DNA of 64,000 nt from Halopseudomonas laoshanensis (lineage in GTDB: Bacteria > Pseudomonadota > Gammaproteobacteria > Pseudomonadales > Pseudomonadaceae), in contig NZ_QOVF01000004.1 of assembly GCF_008365385.1 (NCBI RefSeq), forward strand, positions 124,001 to 188,000, in the 5' to 3' direction. Below the pieces are notes generated by a model, which saw only the letters and a program-made list of their open reading frames with translations, made no database searches and was not told where the DNA came from. How positions within the stretch are numbered: the first letter of the stretch is position 1; each line of letters begins with the position of its first letter. Positions 57,336-64,000 of this stretch are shown piece by piece. The position numbers and the translations under genes are program-made.

Positions 57336-58403
57336 TTATAGGGTGGATTTGTTGATGACCGAGAGGCTCAACTGTTCCAGCAACTTGTTCATATGGATGA
57401 AGTTGCCGAAGCGCTTATCCTGGGTCTGGCCGTGATAGAAACGGTAGTAGATCTGCTGCACGATGCCAGCCAGACGGAACAAGCCATAGGTGTAGTAATA
57501 ATCCAGGTTGGGAATCTCGATGCCGGCTTTCTCTGCGTAATAATCCGCAAATTCCTGCCGCGTCAGCATGCCCGGCGCGTGGCTGGGTTGACGACGGATG
57601 GCCTGCATCGATTGTGGGTCATCTGCCTGAATCCAGTAGGCGAGGGTGTTGCCCAGGTCCATCAGCGGGTCGCCGATGGTGGTCATTTCCCAATCCAGTA
57701 CGCCGATGATTTCCATCGGGTTTTCGGGATCCAGAATAACGTTGTCGAAACGATAGTCGTTATGTACCAGGCCTGGCTTGTGATGATCGGCAGGCATTTT
57801 GTCACGCAGCCAGGCCATCACCGGTTTCCAGTCTGGAGCGTCGGGTGTGGCGGCTTTCTGATAACGGTCAATCCAGCCTTCGATCTGACGCTTCACATAG
57901 CCTTCAGGCTTGCCCATATCGGCCAGGCCGCAGGCGGTGTAATCTAGGTTGTGCAACTCTACGAACTTGTCGATAAAGCTTTTGCACAGCTCGCGGGTCT
58001 TGGCTTCATCCAGCCCGAGCTCTTCGGGAATCTCGGAACGCAAAATGATGCCTTTAACGCGTTCCATCACGTAGAACTCGCAACCCAGCACAGATTCATC
58101 GGTGCAGTGTGCGTACACCTTGGGGCAATAGGGGAATCCCTGACCCAACTGCTTCTGAATGCGGTATTCACGACCCATGTCGTGGGCCGATTTGGCTTTT
58201 TTGCCAAAGGGCGGGCGGCGCAGCACGAATTCCTGATTGGGATACGCAACTAGATAGGTGAGGTTGGATGCGCCACCTGGGAACTGGGTGATGGTGGGCT
58301 GGCCTTCGAGCCCAGGGATCTGGCTCTTGAGGTACTGGTCAACGGCTTGTACATCCAGTTCTTCGCCTTCGCGGATCTGGGTAGCCTGGTCTGTAGCGCT
58401 CAT
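57336..58403 (-). CDS. Aminoglycoside phosphotransferase-fold protein (acyl-CoA dehydrogenase-associated type)
   Basis: A 355-residue kinase-fold protein of the APH class related to the N-terminal domain of ACAD10. Visible are GGASNLTYLVAY near the start, the catalytic loop LVHNDYRFDNVIL (Brenner motif with Asp and Asn) and the metal site VLDWEMTTIGDPLMDL. In this family the enzyme is thought to phosphorylate hydroxyacyl compounds, but this is not established here. ATG 58403 has AAGGAAAG before it. It heads a transcript with the SDR. Confidence 0.88.
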   Translation of the reverse strand: MSATDQATQIREGEELDVQAVDQYLKSQIPGLEGQPTITQFPGGASNLTYLVAYPNQEFVLRRPPFGKKAKSAHDMGREYRIQKQLGQGFPYCPKVYAHCTDESVLGCEFYVMERVKGIILRSEIPEELGLDEAKTRELCKSFIDKFVELHNLDYTACGLADMGKPEGYVKRQIEGWIDRYQKAATPDAPDWKPVMAWLRDKMPADHHKPGLVHNDYRFDNVILDPENPMEIIGVLDWEMTTIGDPLMDLGNTLAYWIQADDPQSMQAIRRQPSHAPGMLTRQEFADYYAEKAGIEIPNLDYYYTYGLFRLAGIVQQIYYRFYHGQTQDKRFGNFIHMNKLLEQLSLSVINKSTL

Positions 58404-58470
58404 GGCTTTCCTTATAATGGGGGGCGTGGACAATCAGCTAATCTAATCCAGTGGGGCGGTGCGAACAAGC

Positions 58471-58486
58471 TCAAACGCTTGTTTGA
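58471..58486. promoter_or_regulatory. PsrA-like operator before the APH-like/SDR operon
   Basis: TCAAACGCTTGTTTGA holds CAAAC and GTTTG separated by 4 bases, matching the motif [GC]AAAC-N2-4-GTTT[GC] described for the Pseudomonas fatty acid repressor PsrA. It lies 68-83 bases before the kinase start codon. A near-identical sequence is at 60191-60205. Confidence 0.65.
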
Positions 58487-58972
58487 AAGGGCTTATCAGG
58501 GTTCGTGTTGTTATGGGATTGGTTGGGGCTATTTTGGAGTAAGAGTAATGTCGAGCGGAAAGCGAATCCGCTTTTGATCTTCTCTAGTTCACGCAAATGA
58601 CCGTGATCATCGCAGGGCGGTGGAGCTAAGCCGACCGTCGATGGCATGGATGCCATCGCCGAGCTACAGGGACGTACTTGCGCGTGTCGGCGTGAACCAT
58701 CGGCCTGTGTTGATCAAAAGCGGATACAGAACAATCAGTTTTTATGGTCCCGGCGTAAATCGCATCTCAGCTTGGCAGGGTTCCGAAAGACGCCGTGAAT
58801 ACGTCCCTGTAGGCTTGGATACGAAGCCCGACCGCCATGGATGGCGGAAGTGTCGATAATGCAGGAGCAATTATCGACCTGTTTTATACACTTTCTCCAC
58901 CCTGCCAAGCTGAGATGCACCTCAGGCTTTTGCGTGACTTTGATATTGCTGTCCCAAAACCCAGAAATCTAG

Positions 58973-59013
58973 GCATAAAAAAACCGGAGCACTTGGCTCC
59001 GGTTTTTTTATGC
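58973..59013. terminator. Bidirectional terminator after the SCP2 gene
   Basis: A perfect 18-bp stem (58973-58990 with 58996-59013, loop acttg) with a run of A on the left and T on the right arm. It ends the SCP2/histidine phosphatase transcript on the minus strand and blocks transcription from the left. Confidence 0.92.
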
Positions 59014-59022
59014 AGCAATTAC

Positions 59023-59337
59023 TCAGGCGGGGAAGAGTTCGCCGAGTTTCAGAGCCAGCATCATGTCGCCTTCGGCGCGCAGTTTGCCTGCCATGAACGC
59101 TTGCATGCCATCAGTCTCACCGGTCATGACGCCTTCCAGAGTGGCCTTGTCCATGATCAGGGTAACGTTAGGAGTAGCAGCGTCGCCCTGAGCGATGGCG
59201 CAAGTGCCATCCTTGATGGTGACGTTGAAGTTGTTGTCGTCTTCAATGTTGAACTGGAAAACCAGATCCAGGCCGGCGGCTGCGGCTGGGTTGAACTTGG
59301 ATTCCATTGTGCTGGTGATTTCTGCAACGCTGGTCAT
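59023..59337 (-). CDS. SCP2 sterol-binding domain protein
   Basis: A 104-residue protein formed of a single SCP2 lipid-binding domain: FNPAAAAGLDLVFQFNIED, DGTCAIAQGDAATPNVTLIMD (quoted in part) and MTGETDGMQAFMAGKLRAEGDMMLALKL. Such proteins bind fatty acyl chains or acyl-CoA in the cytoplasm. ATG 59337 has AAGGACAC before it; the frame upstream overlaps the neighbouring gene and is not used. It lies 55 bases after the histidine phosphatase gene on the same strand. Confidence 0.9.
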   Translation of the reverse strand: MTSVAEITSTMESKFNPAAAAGLDLVFQFNIEDDNNFNVTIKDGTCAIAQGDAATPNVTLIMDKATLEGVMTGETDGMQAFMAGKLRAEGDMMLALKLGELFPA

Positions 59338-59392
59338 AGGTGTGTCCTTAATTTCTGGTTTTGCTGGAGCAACGTCAGATGCCGTTGCCGTT

Positions 59393-60094
59393 TTATCTGT
59401 AAGTAATGCAATCCGGCTGCTGGTGCAGATCAAGATGAGCCTGGTTGTTGAATGACGCCAGGCTGAGCTTGTTTTTACCATACTGAAGACGGCTTACAGA
59501 GGTGTTCACGATCTGCCAGTTCAGCTCGAAAGCGCTGGTCGCAGGCATTTGCGTGATGAGTTGCAAGGCAGCGGTAATAGCGCCGCCCGAAGTAAAGATT
59601 GCGATATTCTGGCCGCGAGGGGCATCTTCCAACACACGGGCCAAACCGCCTTTTACCCGATCAACAAAGGCAGACCAGGGCTCGCAACCACTGACCTCAT
59701 TTGTCTCGGTAATCCAAAGAGTGATGACCTGGCTGAAAATTTTCTGAAATTCCTTGCGGTACTGCCCGGCGTTCTGCACGTAGTGCATGGCGTCAGGTTC
59801 AGTTTCCGCTACTTTCGGCAGGTAGGTTTGCATCACTGTGTCAGCGGCGTACTCATTAAAAGCCGGCTCGCATAAAATCTGCTGGTCGGAGCCCGGCATT
59901 TCCGCCAATGCATATTTGCCGGTATCGATCTGCCGATCCATTTCGCCCGCGTAGCTGCGGTCAAAGGTCAGACCGGTGCGGTGATAGTGTTCGCCGAGAA
60001 TCTTCGACTGCTTGATACCCATCGGCGAGAGCACATCGTAGTTCTCTGCGCCTAGTGAAGCCTGGCCGTGCCGAATCAGATAGATACTGCCCAC
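59393..60094 (-). CDS. Histidine phosphatase family protein
   Basis: A 233-residue phosphoglycerate-mutase-like phosphatase: the catalytic histidine in LIRHGQAS at the N-terminus, a conserved Glu region (EPAFNEY), and the second arginine/histidine area (IAIFTSGGAITAAL, where the usual His is Ser). The motif FTSGG with Ser replaces the common VxHGG histidine, so catalysis may be altered. Substrate unknown. Divergent from sohB. Confidence 0.85.
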   Translation of the reverse strand: MGSIYLIRHGQASLGAENYDVLSPMGIKQSKILGEHYHRTGLTFDRSYAGEMDRQIDTGKYALAEMPGSDQQILCEPAFNEYAADTVMQTYLPKVAETEPDAMHYVQNAGQYRKEFQKIFSQVITLWITETNEVSGCEPWSAFVDRVKGGLARVLEDAPRGQNIAIFTSGGAITAALQLITQMPATSAFELNWQIVNTSVSRLQYGKNKLSLASFNNQAHLDLHQQPDCITYR

Positions 60095-60190
60095 AAGGTC
60101 ATCCCATTTTTAAAGGTAAATGTCTAAGACAAGGTGCCTGACACTGAATGCTGAGGGTATTGGCGTCTCATGCCCCTGTCAATAAAAAAC

Positions 60191-60205
60191 CATACGCTTG
60201 TTTGA
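60191..60205. promoter_or_regulatory. Second PsrA-like operator, between histidine phosphatase and sohB genes
   Basis: CATACGCTTGTTTGA differs from the site at 58471-58486 by one base in the CAAAC half (CATAC) and shares the central GCTTGTTTGA. It is about midway between the two divergent start codons (60094 and 60300), so it could control both directions. Confidence 0.5.
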
Positions 60206-60299
60206 ATTCGGGCGCGGGCGAGTTTGTCCCAGTCTGGGGCTGTTCCTGTATGCTTGAACGCAAATATCTATCCCCAATTTGTTTGTCTGGAGTGCGCTT

Positions 60300-61319
60300 G
60301 TGGAATGGCTTGCTGAGTACGCTATGTTTTTGGCCAAGGCCGCTACCTTTGTGGTGGCGCTGCTGCTGGTAGTCGCAATGGTGTCTGCGCTCAAGGAGCG
60401 CAAGGGCCGTGCGGTGGGCACGTTGAGCGTCACGCGCCTGAATGATCAACTGGATCGCATGACCGACAAGTTAAGCGAGACCATTCTGGGTAAAGCCGCG
60501 CTCAAGCTCCGGCATAAAGAGCGCAAGGCGCAATTGAAAGCGCGGGGCAAGTCCACGGATACGTCCAAGCGTGTGTACGTGCTGAATTTTCATGGCGATA
60601 TCAAAGCCAGCGCGCTGGAAAATTTGCGTCATGAAGTTACCGCGATTCTGGAAGTCGCAACCGCCAAGGACGAAATAGTCGTCAAGTTGGAAAGCGGTGG
60701 CGGCATGGTGCATGCCTACGGTCTGGCCGCGTCACAATTGACCCGTATCCGCGAGGCCGGCGTGCCGTTGACCATCTGTGTAGACAAGGTCGCGGCCAGT
60801 GGCGGTTACATGATGGCATGTATTGCCGATAAGGTCCTGGCCGCGCCGTTCGCGATGCTTGGTTCCATTGGCGTGGTCGCGCAGATCCCCAACTTCAACA
60901 AAGTGTTGAAGAAGCATGACGTGGATTACGAGATGCTTACCGCCGGCGAGTACAAGCGCACGCTGACACTGTTCGGTGAGAATACCGAGAAGGGCCGCGA
61001 GAAGTTTCAGGAAGATCTTGAAAACATTCATCGTTTGTTCAAAGCGTTTGTTGCTCAGTACCGACCCAAGTTGGATGTGGCGGCCGTGGCTACTGGTGAA
61101 GTCTGGTTTGGCGCTGAGGCGCTGGACAATGCGCTGGCTGACGAGATCAGTACCAGCGACCAGTACATTAGTCGCATGATCCATGAAGCAGACGTATTTG
61201 AAGTGCATTATGTTACCCGCAAAAAGTTGCAGGAGAAGCTCTCGGGCAGCGTCTCGACCGCACTCGACAATCTGGTGCTGACCTGGCTTTCGCGCTTTCA
61301 CAATCAGCGATTCTGGTAG
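60300..61319 (+). CDS. sohB: Inner-membrane serine protease SohB (S49 family)
   Basis: A 339-residue protein with an N-terminal membrane helix (about residues 8-30, FLAKAATFVVALLLVV) and an S49 peptidase domain: the catalytic serine in VAASGGYMMACIAD, the following FAMLGSIGVV, and the conserved YKRTLTLFGENTEKGREKF. The start is GTG at 60300 behind GGAG at 60289-60292; the TTG at 60279 has no ribosome binding site. It is followed after 9 bases by the acuI-like gene. Confidence 0.92.
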   Translation: MEWLAEYAMFLAKAATFVVALLLVVAMVSALKERKGRAVGTLSVTRLNDQLDRMTDKLSETILGKAALKLRHKERKAQLKARGKSTDTSKRVYVLNFHGDIKASALENLRHEVTAILEVATAKDEIVVKLESGGGMVHAYGLAASQLTRIREAGVPLTICVDKVAASGGYMMACIADKVLAAPFAMLGSIGVVAQIPNFNKVLKKHDVDYEMLTAGEYKRTLTLFGENTEKGREKFQEDLENIHRLFKAFVAQYRPKLDVAAVATGEVWFGAEALDNALADEISTSDQYISRMIHEADVFEVHYVTRKKLQEKLSGSVSTALDNLVLTWLSRFHNQRFW

Positions 61320-61328
61320 GAGATCCAC

Positions 61329-62315
61329 ATGACGGAATTCAAGGCTCTGGTCGTCAGCGAACAAGACGGCCGCTATGTCTCCAATGTTACGACCCGGCAG
61401 ATCGACGACCTGCCGGAAGGTGAAGTGCTGATTCGCGTCAAGTACTCATCGCTGAACTTCAAGGACGCCTTGTCCGCCTCCGGCAACAAGGGCGTAACGC
61501 GTAACTTCCCGCATACCCCGGGCATCGATGCTGCGGGTGTGGTGGAGTCTTCCTCGGTGCCGGAATTGTCGGCAGGGGATGAGGTGATCGTCACCGGTTA
61601 CGATCTGGGCATGAGTACGTCCGGCGGCTACGGCGAGTACATTCGTGTACCTGCAGCCTGGGTTCTCAAGCGTCCGGAAGGCTTGAGCCTGCGTGACAGT
61701 ATGGTGCTTGGCACCGCGGGCCTGACGGCCGCGCTGTGTATCGACAAGCTTGAACAGGCCGGCATGATCCCGGGCCAGGGCCCCATTCTGGTCACTGGCG
61801 CTACCGGCGGTGTTGGCAGTATTGCTGTCGCCATGCTTGCCAGCCTGGGTTACGAAGTGGCCGCGGCTACCGGCAAAGCCACGCAGGCGGACTTTCTCAA
61901 AGGGTTGGGCGCGACTCGGATTGTCGAGCGCAGTGAACTGGAAGCTGGCAAGGAAAAGCCCATGCTCAAGGAGCAATGGGCCGGAGCCGTGGATACCGTC
62001 GGCGGCGATATACTGTTCAACGTGGTCAAGTCACTAAAGTACGGTGCCAGCGTCGTGACTTGCGGCCTGACGGCCGGTACCCAGTTTCAGGGCAGCGTTT
62101 TGCCATTCATCTTGCGCAACGTGAACCTGCTGGGTGTCGACTCGGTCGAGCAGCCGTTGGTGGTCAAGGCCTCGATGTGGGATCGGCTGTCGCTGCAATG
62201 GAAGACCGATCTGCACAACCTGGAAAAAGAAATCGCACTCGATGATCTGCCTGCCGAAATCGAAAAGATACTGGCCGGCAAGATGGTTGGCCGGGTGGTG
62301 GTCAGGCTGGATTAG
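61329..62315 (+). CDS. acuI: MDR-type quinone/acryloyl-CoA reductase (AcuI/YhdH-like)
   Basis: A 328-residue zinc-free medium-chain reductase: N-terminal GVTRNFPHTPGIDAAGVV, NADPH motif VTGATGGVGSIAV (about residue 155) and the AcuI-type block CGLTAGTQFQGSVLPFILRNVNLLGVDS (partly quoted: PFILRNVNLLGVDS). AcuI reduces acryloyl-CoA to propionyl-CoA, relevant to beta-alanine or DMSP breakdown. TAGGAG lies before the ATG. It forms a transcript with sohB. Confidence 0.9.
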   Translation: MTEFKALVVSEQDGRYVSNVTTRQIDDLPEGEVLIRVKYSSLNFKDALSASGNKGVTRNFPHTPGIDAAGVVESSSVPELSAGDEVIVTGYDLGMSTSGGYGEYIRVPAAWVLKRPEGLSLRDSMVLGTAGLTAALCIDKLEQAGMIPGQGPILVTGATGGVGSIAVAMLASLGYEVAAATGKATQADFLKGLGATRIVERSELEAGKEKPMLKEQWAGAVDTVGGDILFNVVKSLKYGASVVTCGLTAGTQFQGSVLPFILRNVNLLGVDSVEQPLVVKASMWDRLSLQWKTDLHNLEKEIALDDLPAEIEKILAGKMVGRVVVRLD

Positions 62316-62331
62316 CACAGCATCAACGATA

Positions 62332-62365
62332 CGGCCACGAGCCCGCTTGAGTGGGGTCGTGGCCG
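62332..62365. terminator. Hairpin between acuI and gspF
   Basis: A 9-bp stem (cggccacga / tcgtggccg) with a partly paired GC-rich loop, between convergent genes. There is no T-tract, so terminator activity is uncertain. Confidence 0.4.
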
Positions 62366-62371
62366 GTCGGC

Positions 62372-63559
62372 CTATTGAATGCTTGAGGCCAGTTCGAAGA
62401 TCGGGATGTACATGAGGATGACGATTCCGCCGATGAGCAACCCGATAAAGGTCATCAGCAAAGGCTCGAATAGTTTGATGAACCAATCTATCCAGCGGTT
62501 GGTTTCGGCGTCGTAAAAATTGGCGGTTTTTTCCATCATTTCGCCTACGTTCCCTGATTGCTCTCCCGCACGCAGCATACGAATCGAGATGGGTGTGGAT
62601 AGCTGGTATTCCTCGAGTACGCGTGAAAGCGATTGCCCCTCGCGGATCCGATCGCGAGCTTGTTGCAGCCGTAGTTGCGCGGTAAGACTCAGTAGCCCTT
62701 TGACCATCTCCATCGCAGTCAGCAGGGGGATGCCGCCCTGCAGAAGTATGCCCAGCGAACGATAGAACCGGGCCATTTCATAGATAAATAGCCGTTGATT
62801 GATGATCGGCAGGCTGGCTAGCAGGCGATGGAGCATTCGTTTGCTGACCGGTTGTTTGAACCCCGCCACTATTATGCAGACGGCTATCAGCACTCCGAGC
62901 AAGAGCGCGGTGTAGTGCTCGTTCAACCATTGGCCTGATGACAGCAGCACCTGCGACAACCACGGCAGCTGACCTTCCATGCCGTCGAACACCAGACTGA
63001 ACCTGGGCACCACGTAGCCCAGCAGAAACAGCATGACCAGCCCGCCCACCGCCAGCAGCAGAACCGGGTAAACCGAGGCGCTGATGATCTTCTGGCGTAC
63101 CTCTTCAAGCCGGTACCGATAGCTGACGTAACGTTCCAGCGCCGCGGCGGTATCGCCGGTTTTTTCGCTGGATTGCAGCAACGCCAGGTACAGCGGCGGA
63201 AAGATCCAAGGAAACTGCCCCAGCGCCTGGGACAGGGATTTGCCTTCGTACAGAAGCCGGATAATGCTCGACAGAACCTTGGCTGATTGCGGATCAGACT
63301 CTTTTTCCGCCAGGCTTTCCAGCGCATCGATCAGTGCCAGGCCGGCGCGCAGCAGCGTCGCCAGTTCCTGGCTGAAAAGCATCAGGGGGAAGCGTTCCTT
63401 GCGCCAGCTGCCAGCCATCCAGCGGGACACCGGCTGTACACCCAGCACCCGATAACCCTGTTCGCGCGCGAGATCTTCCGCTTCTTTCGCCGTAGGCGTG
63501 AAGAAGTTCAGGGTGACGATGCCCTTGGGCTGCTGGATGGCCTTGATCCGGTAGTGCAT
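62372..63559 (-). CDS. gspF: Type II secretion system inner-membrane protein GspF
   Basis: A 395-residue platform protein of the type II secretion system. It has two GspF/PilC repeats (about residues 60-180 and 260-385) each with the pattern of FSQELATLLRAGLALIDAL and ARFYRSLGILLQGGIPLL, and three membrane helices, the last ending IGGIVILMYIPIF. The N-terminal cytoplasmic region is short. gspG lies 63 bases upstream on the same strand, which is the reverse of the usual F-then-G order. Confidence 0.92.
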   Translation of the reverse strand: MHYRIKAIQQPKGIVTLNFFTPTAKEAEDLAREQGYRVLGVQPVSRWMAGSWRKERFPLMLFSQELATLLRAGLALIDALESLAEKESDPQSAKVLSSIIRLLYEGKSLSQALGQFPWIFPPLYLALLQSSEKTGDTAAALERYVSYRYRLEEVRQKIISASVYPVLLLAVGGLVMLFLLGYVVPRFSLVFDGMEGQLPWLSQVLLSSGQWLNEHYTALLLGVLIAVCIIVAGFKQPVSKRMLHRLLASLPIINQRLFIYEMARFYRSLGILLQGGIPLLTAMEMVKGLLSLTAQLRLQQARDRIREGQSLSRVLEEYQLSTPISIRMLRAGEQSGNVGEMMEKTANFYDAETNRWIDWFIKLFEPLLMTFIGLLIGGIVILMYIPIFELASSIQ

Positions 63560-63622
63560 TGCTGCGTCCTTGGTTTATGAGGGGATGTTGTCAGTTGGGC
63601 CGATCAACAGGTGCTCACCAGT

Positions 63623-64000
63623 TCACCAACTGACGATTTCCACGTTTTCCCCTTCGCCACCTGGCCGGCCATCCTTGCCCCATGAAAGCAGGTCATATTC
63701 ATCATGCTCACCTGGCGAACGGTAAACGTATTCGCGTCCCCACGGATCCAGTGGCACACCCTTGCGCAGGTAGGGGCCGCCCCAGCCGACCGAATCGCCG
63801 GGCGGTTCTACCAACGCCTGCAAACCTTGCTCACCGGTCGGGTAATTGCCCATCTCCAGGCGGTAGATGTCCAGGGCTTTCACCAGAGTTTCGATCTGGG
63901 CATGGGCAATTTTGGTTTCCGAACGCCCGAGTTGCTTGAAATACTTGGGCCCCACGATGCCTGCCAGCATCCCCAGTACCACCAGCACCACCAACAGCTC
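63623..64000 (-). CDS. gspG: Type II secretion major pseudopilin GspG (partial)
   Basis: The gene enters from the right edge; about 125 C-terminal residues are visible. The frame begins within the hydrophobic pilin helix (ELLVVLVVLGMLAGIV), so the prepilin cleavage site just before it lies outside the window. The rest shows the GspG hallmarks: KALDIYRLEMGNYPTGEQGLQALV (quoted in part: MGNYPTGEQGLQALV), DPWGREYVYRSPGEHDEYDL and SWGKDGRPGGEGEN, where the aspartates are calcium ligands. It makes the pseudopilus and feeds the gspF gene downstream. Confidence 0.92.
   Translation of the reverse strand, partial: ELLVVLVVLGMLAGIVGPKYFKQLGRSETKIAHAQIETLVKALDIYRLEMGNYPTGEQGLQALVEPPGDSVGWGGPYLRKGVPLDPWGREYVYRSPGEHDEYDLLSWGKDGRPGGEGENVEIVSW

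Larger units (their letters stand above)
58404..59022. other. Palindrome-rich intergenic region
   Basis: About 620 bases with no supportable gene. It contains the PsrA-like site (58471-58486), hairpins at 58639-58658 (cgatggca/tgccatcg), 58832-58847 (ccgccat/atggcgg) and 58853-58877 (tcgataat/attatcga), a 13-base inverted pair (58664-58676 with 58800-58812), a 20-base perfect inverted pair (58762-58781 with 58899-58918), and the terminator at 58973-59013. The short reading frames in it lack codon structure and are not called. Confidence 0.7.

Overview
The window is a stretch of gammaproteobacterial chromosome from a pseudomonad. The gene content and order (cysB-cysH-thrH-pabB; folD-tRNAs-tig-clpP-clpX-lon-hupB-ppiD-fabI; the yej/npp peptide transporter-mltD-gloB-yafS-like-rnhA-dnaQ; fimL-nudC) follow what I remember of Pseudomonas aeruginosa, but several insertions and missing genes point to a more distant relative such as Halopseudomonas. 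The species is an inference; the order comparison is from memory. Almost all of the sequence is coding, and nearly every gene has a recognisable family. I see no phage, insertion sequence, CRISPR array or rRNA.

Layout. 1-8.6 kb: the membrane end of a probable GGDEF protein; the ybbA-ybbP-greB operon, divergent from tesA, a small unknown protein and an L,D-transpeptidase; the lipoprotein OprI; a GntP-type permease; a small acetyltransferase. 8.6-18.6 kb: a class I DAHP synthase, a PanE-like reductase, a 5'-nucleotidase, cysB, cysH, thrH, and a three-gene operon of a 7TM/inactive-transglutaminase protein, an ATP-grasp protein and pabB. 18.8-26.2 kb: a methylcitrate operon (GntR regulator, prpB, prpC, acnD, prpF, then an unusual SDR) with two TTGTNNACAA operators. 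26.2-27.8 kb: folD and three tRNAs (Arg-UCU, His-GUG, Leu-UAG) behind a strong stable-RNA-type promoter. 28.1-30.4 kb: a two-gene accessory module (TupA-like ATP-grasp plus polysaccharide flippase) inserted between the tRNAs and tig. 30.5-40.2 kb: the protein quality-control cluster tig-clpP-clpX-lon-hupB-ppiD, convergent with fabI across a perfect 20-bp hairpin. 39.4-49.4 kb: mltD, two tandem YejA-type binding proteins, yejB, yejE, yejF and fabI, all on the minus strand. 49.5-56.5 kb: gloB, a YafS-like methyltransferase, rnhA, dnaQ, a dienoyl-CoA isomerase-like crotonase, fimL, nudC and a small membrane protein. 56.5-62.3 kb: a group linked to acyl-CoA metabolism (SDR, APH-like kinase, SCP2 protein, histidine phosphatase, sohB, acuI-like reductase). 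62.4-64 kb: gspF and the truncated start of gspG.

The best non-obvious signals are regulatory. Two near-identical CAAAC-N4-GTTTG sites, matching the known PsrA fatty-acid repressor motif, precede two transcription units of the acyl-CoA group. A pair of TTGTNNACAA palindromes, one overlapping a TTGACA box, lies before the methylcitrate regulator gene. Other points: an aconitase-type methylcitrate pathway with no prpD in the window, a flippase/ATP-grasp pair without glycosyltransferases, a FimL whose phosphotransfer-like motifs have lost their histidine, and a palindrome-rich 300-base element. I did not find a clearly new multi-gene system; the flippase/ATP-grasp pair is the nearest candidate.
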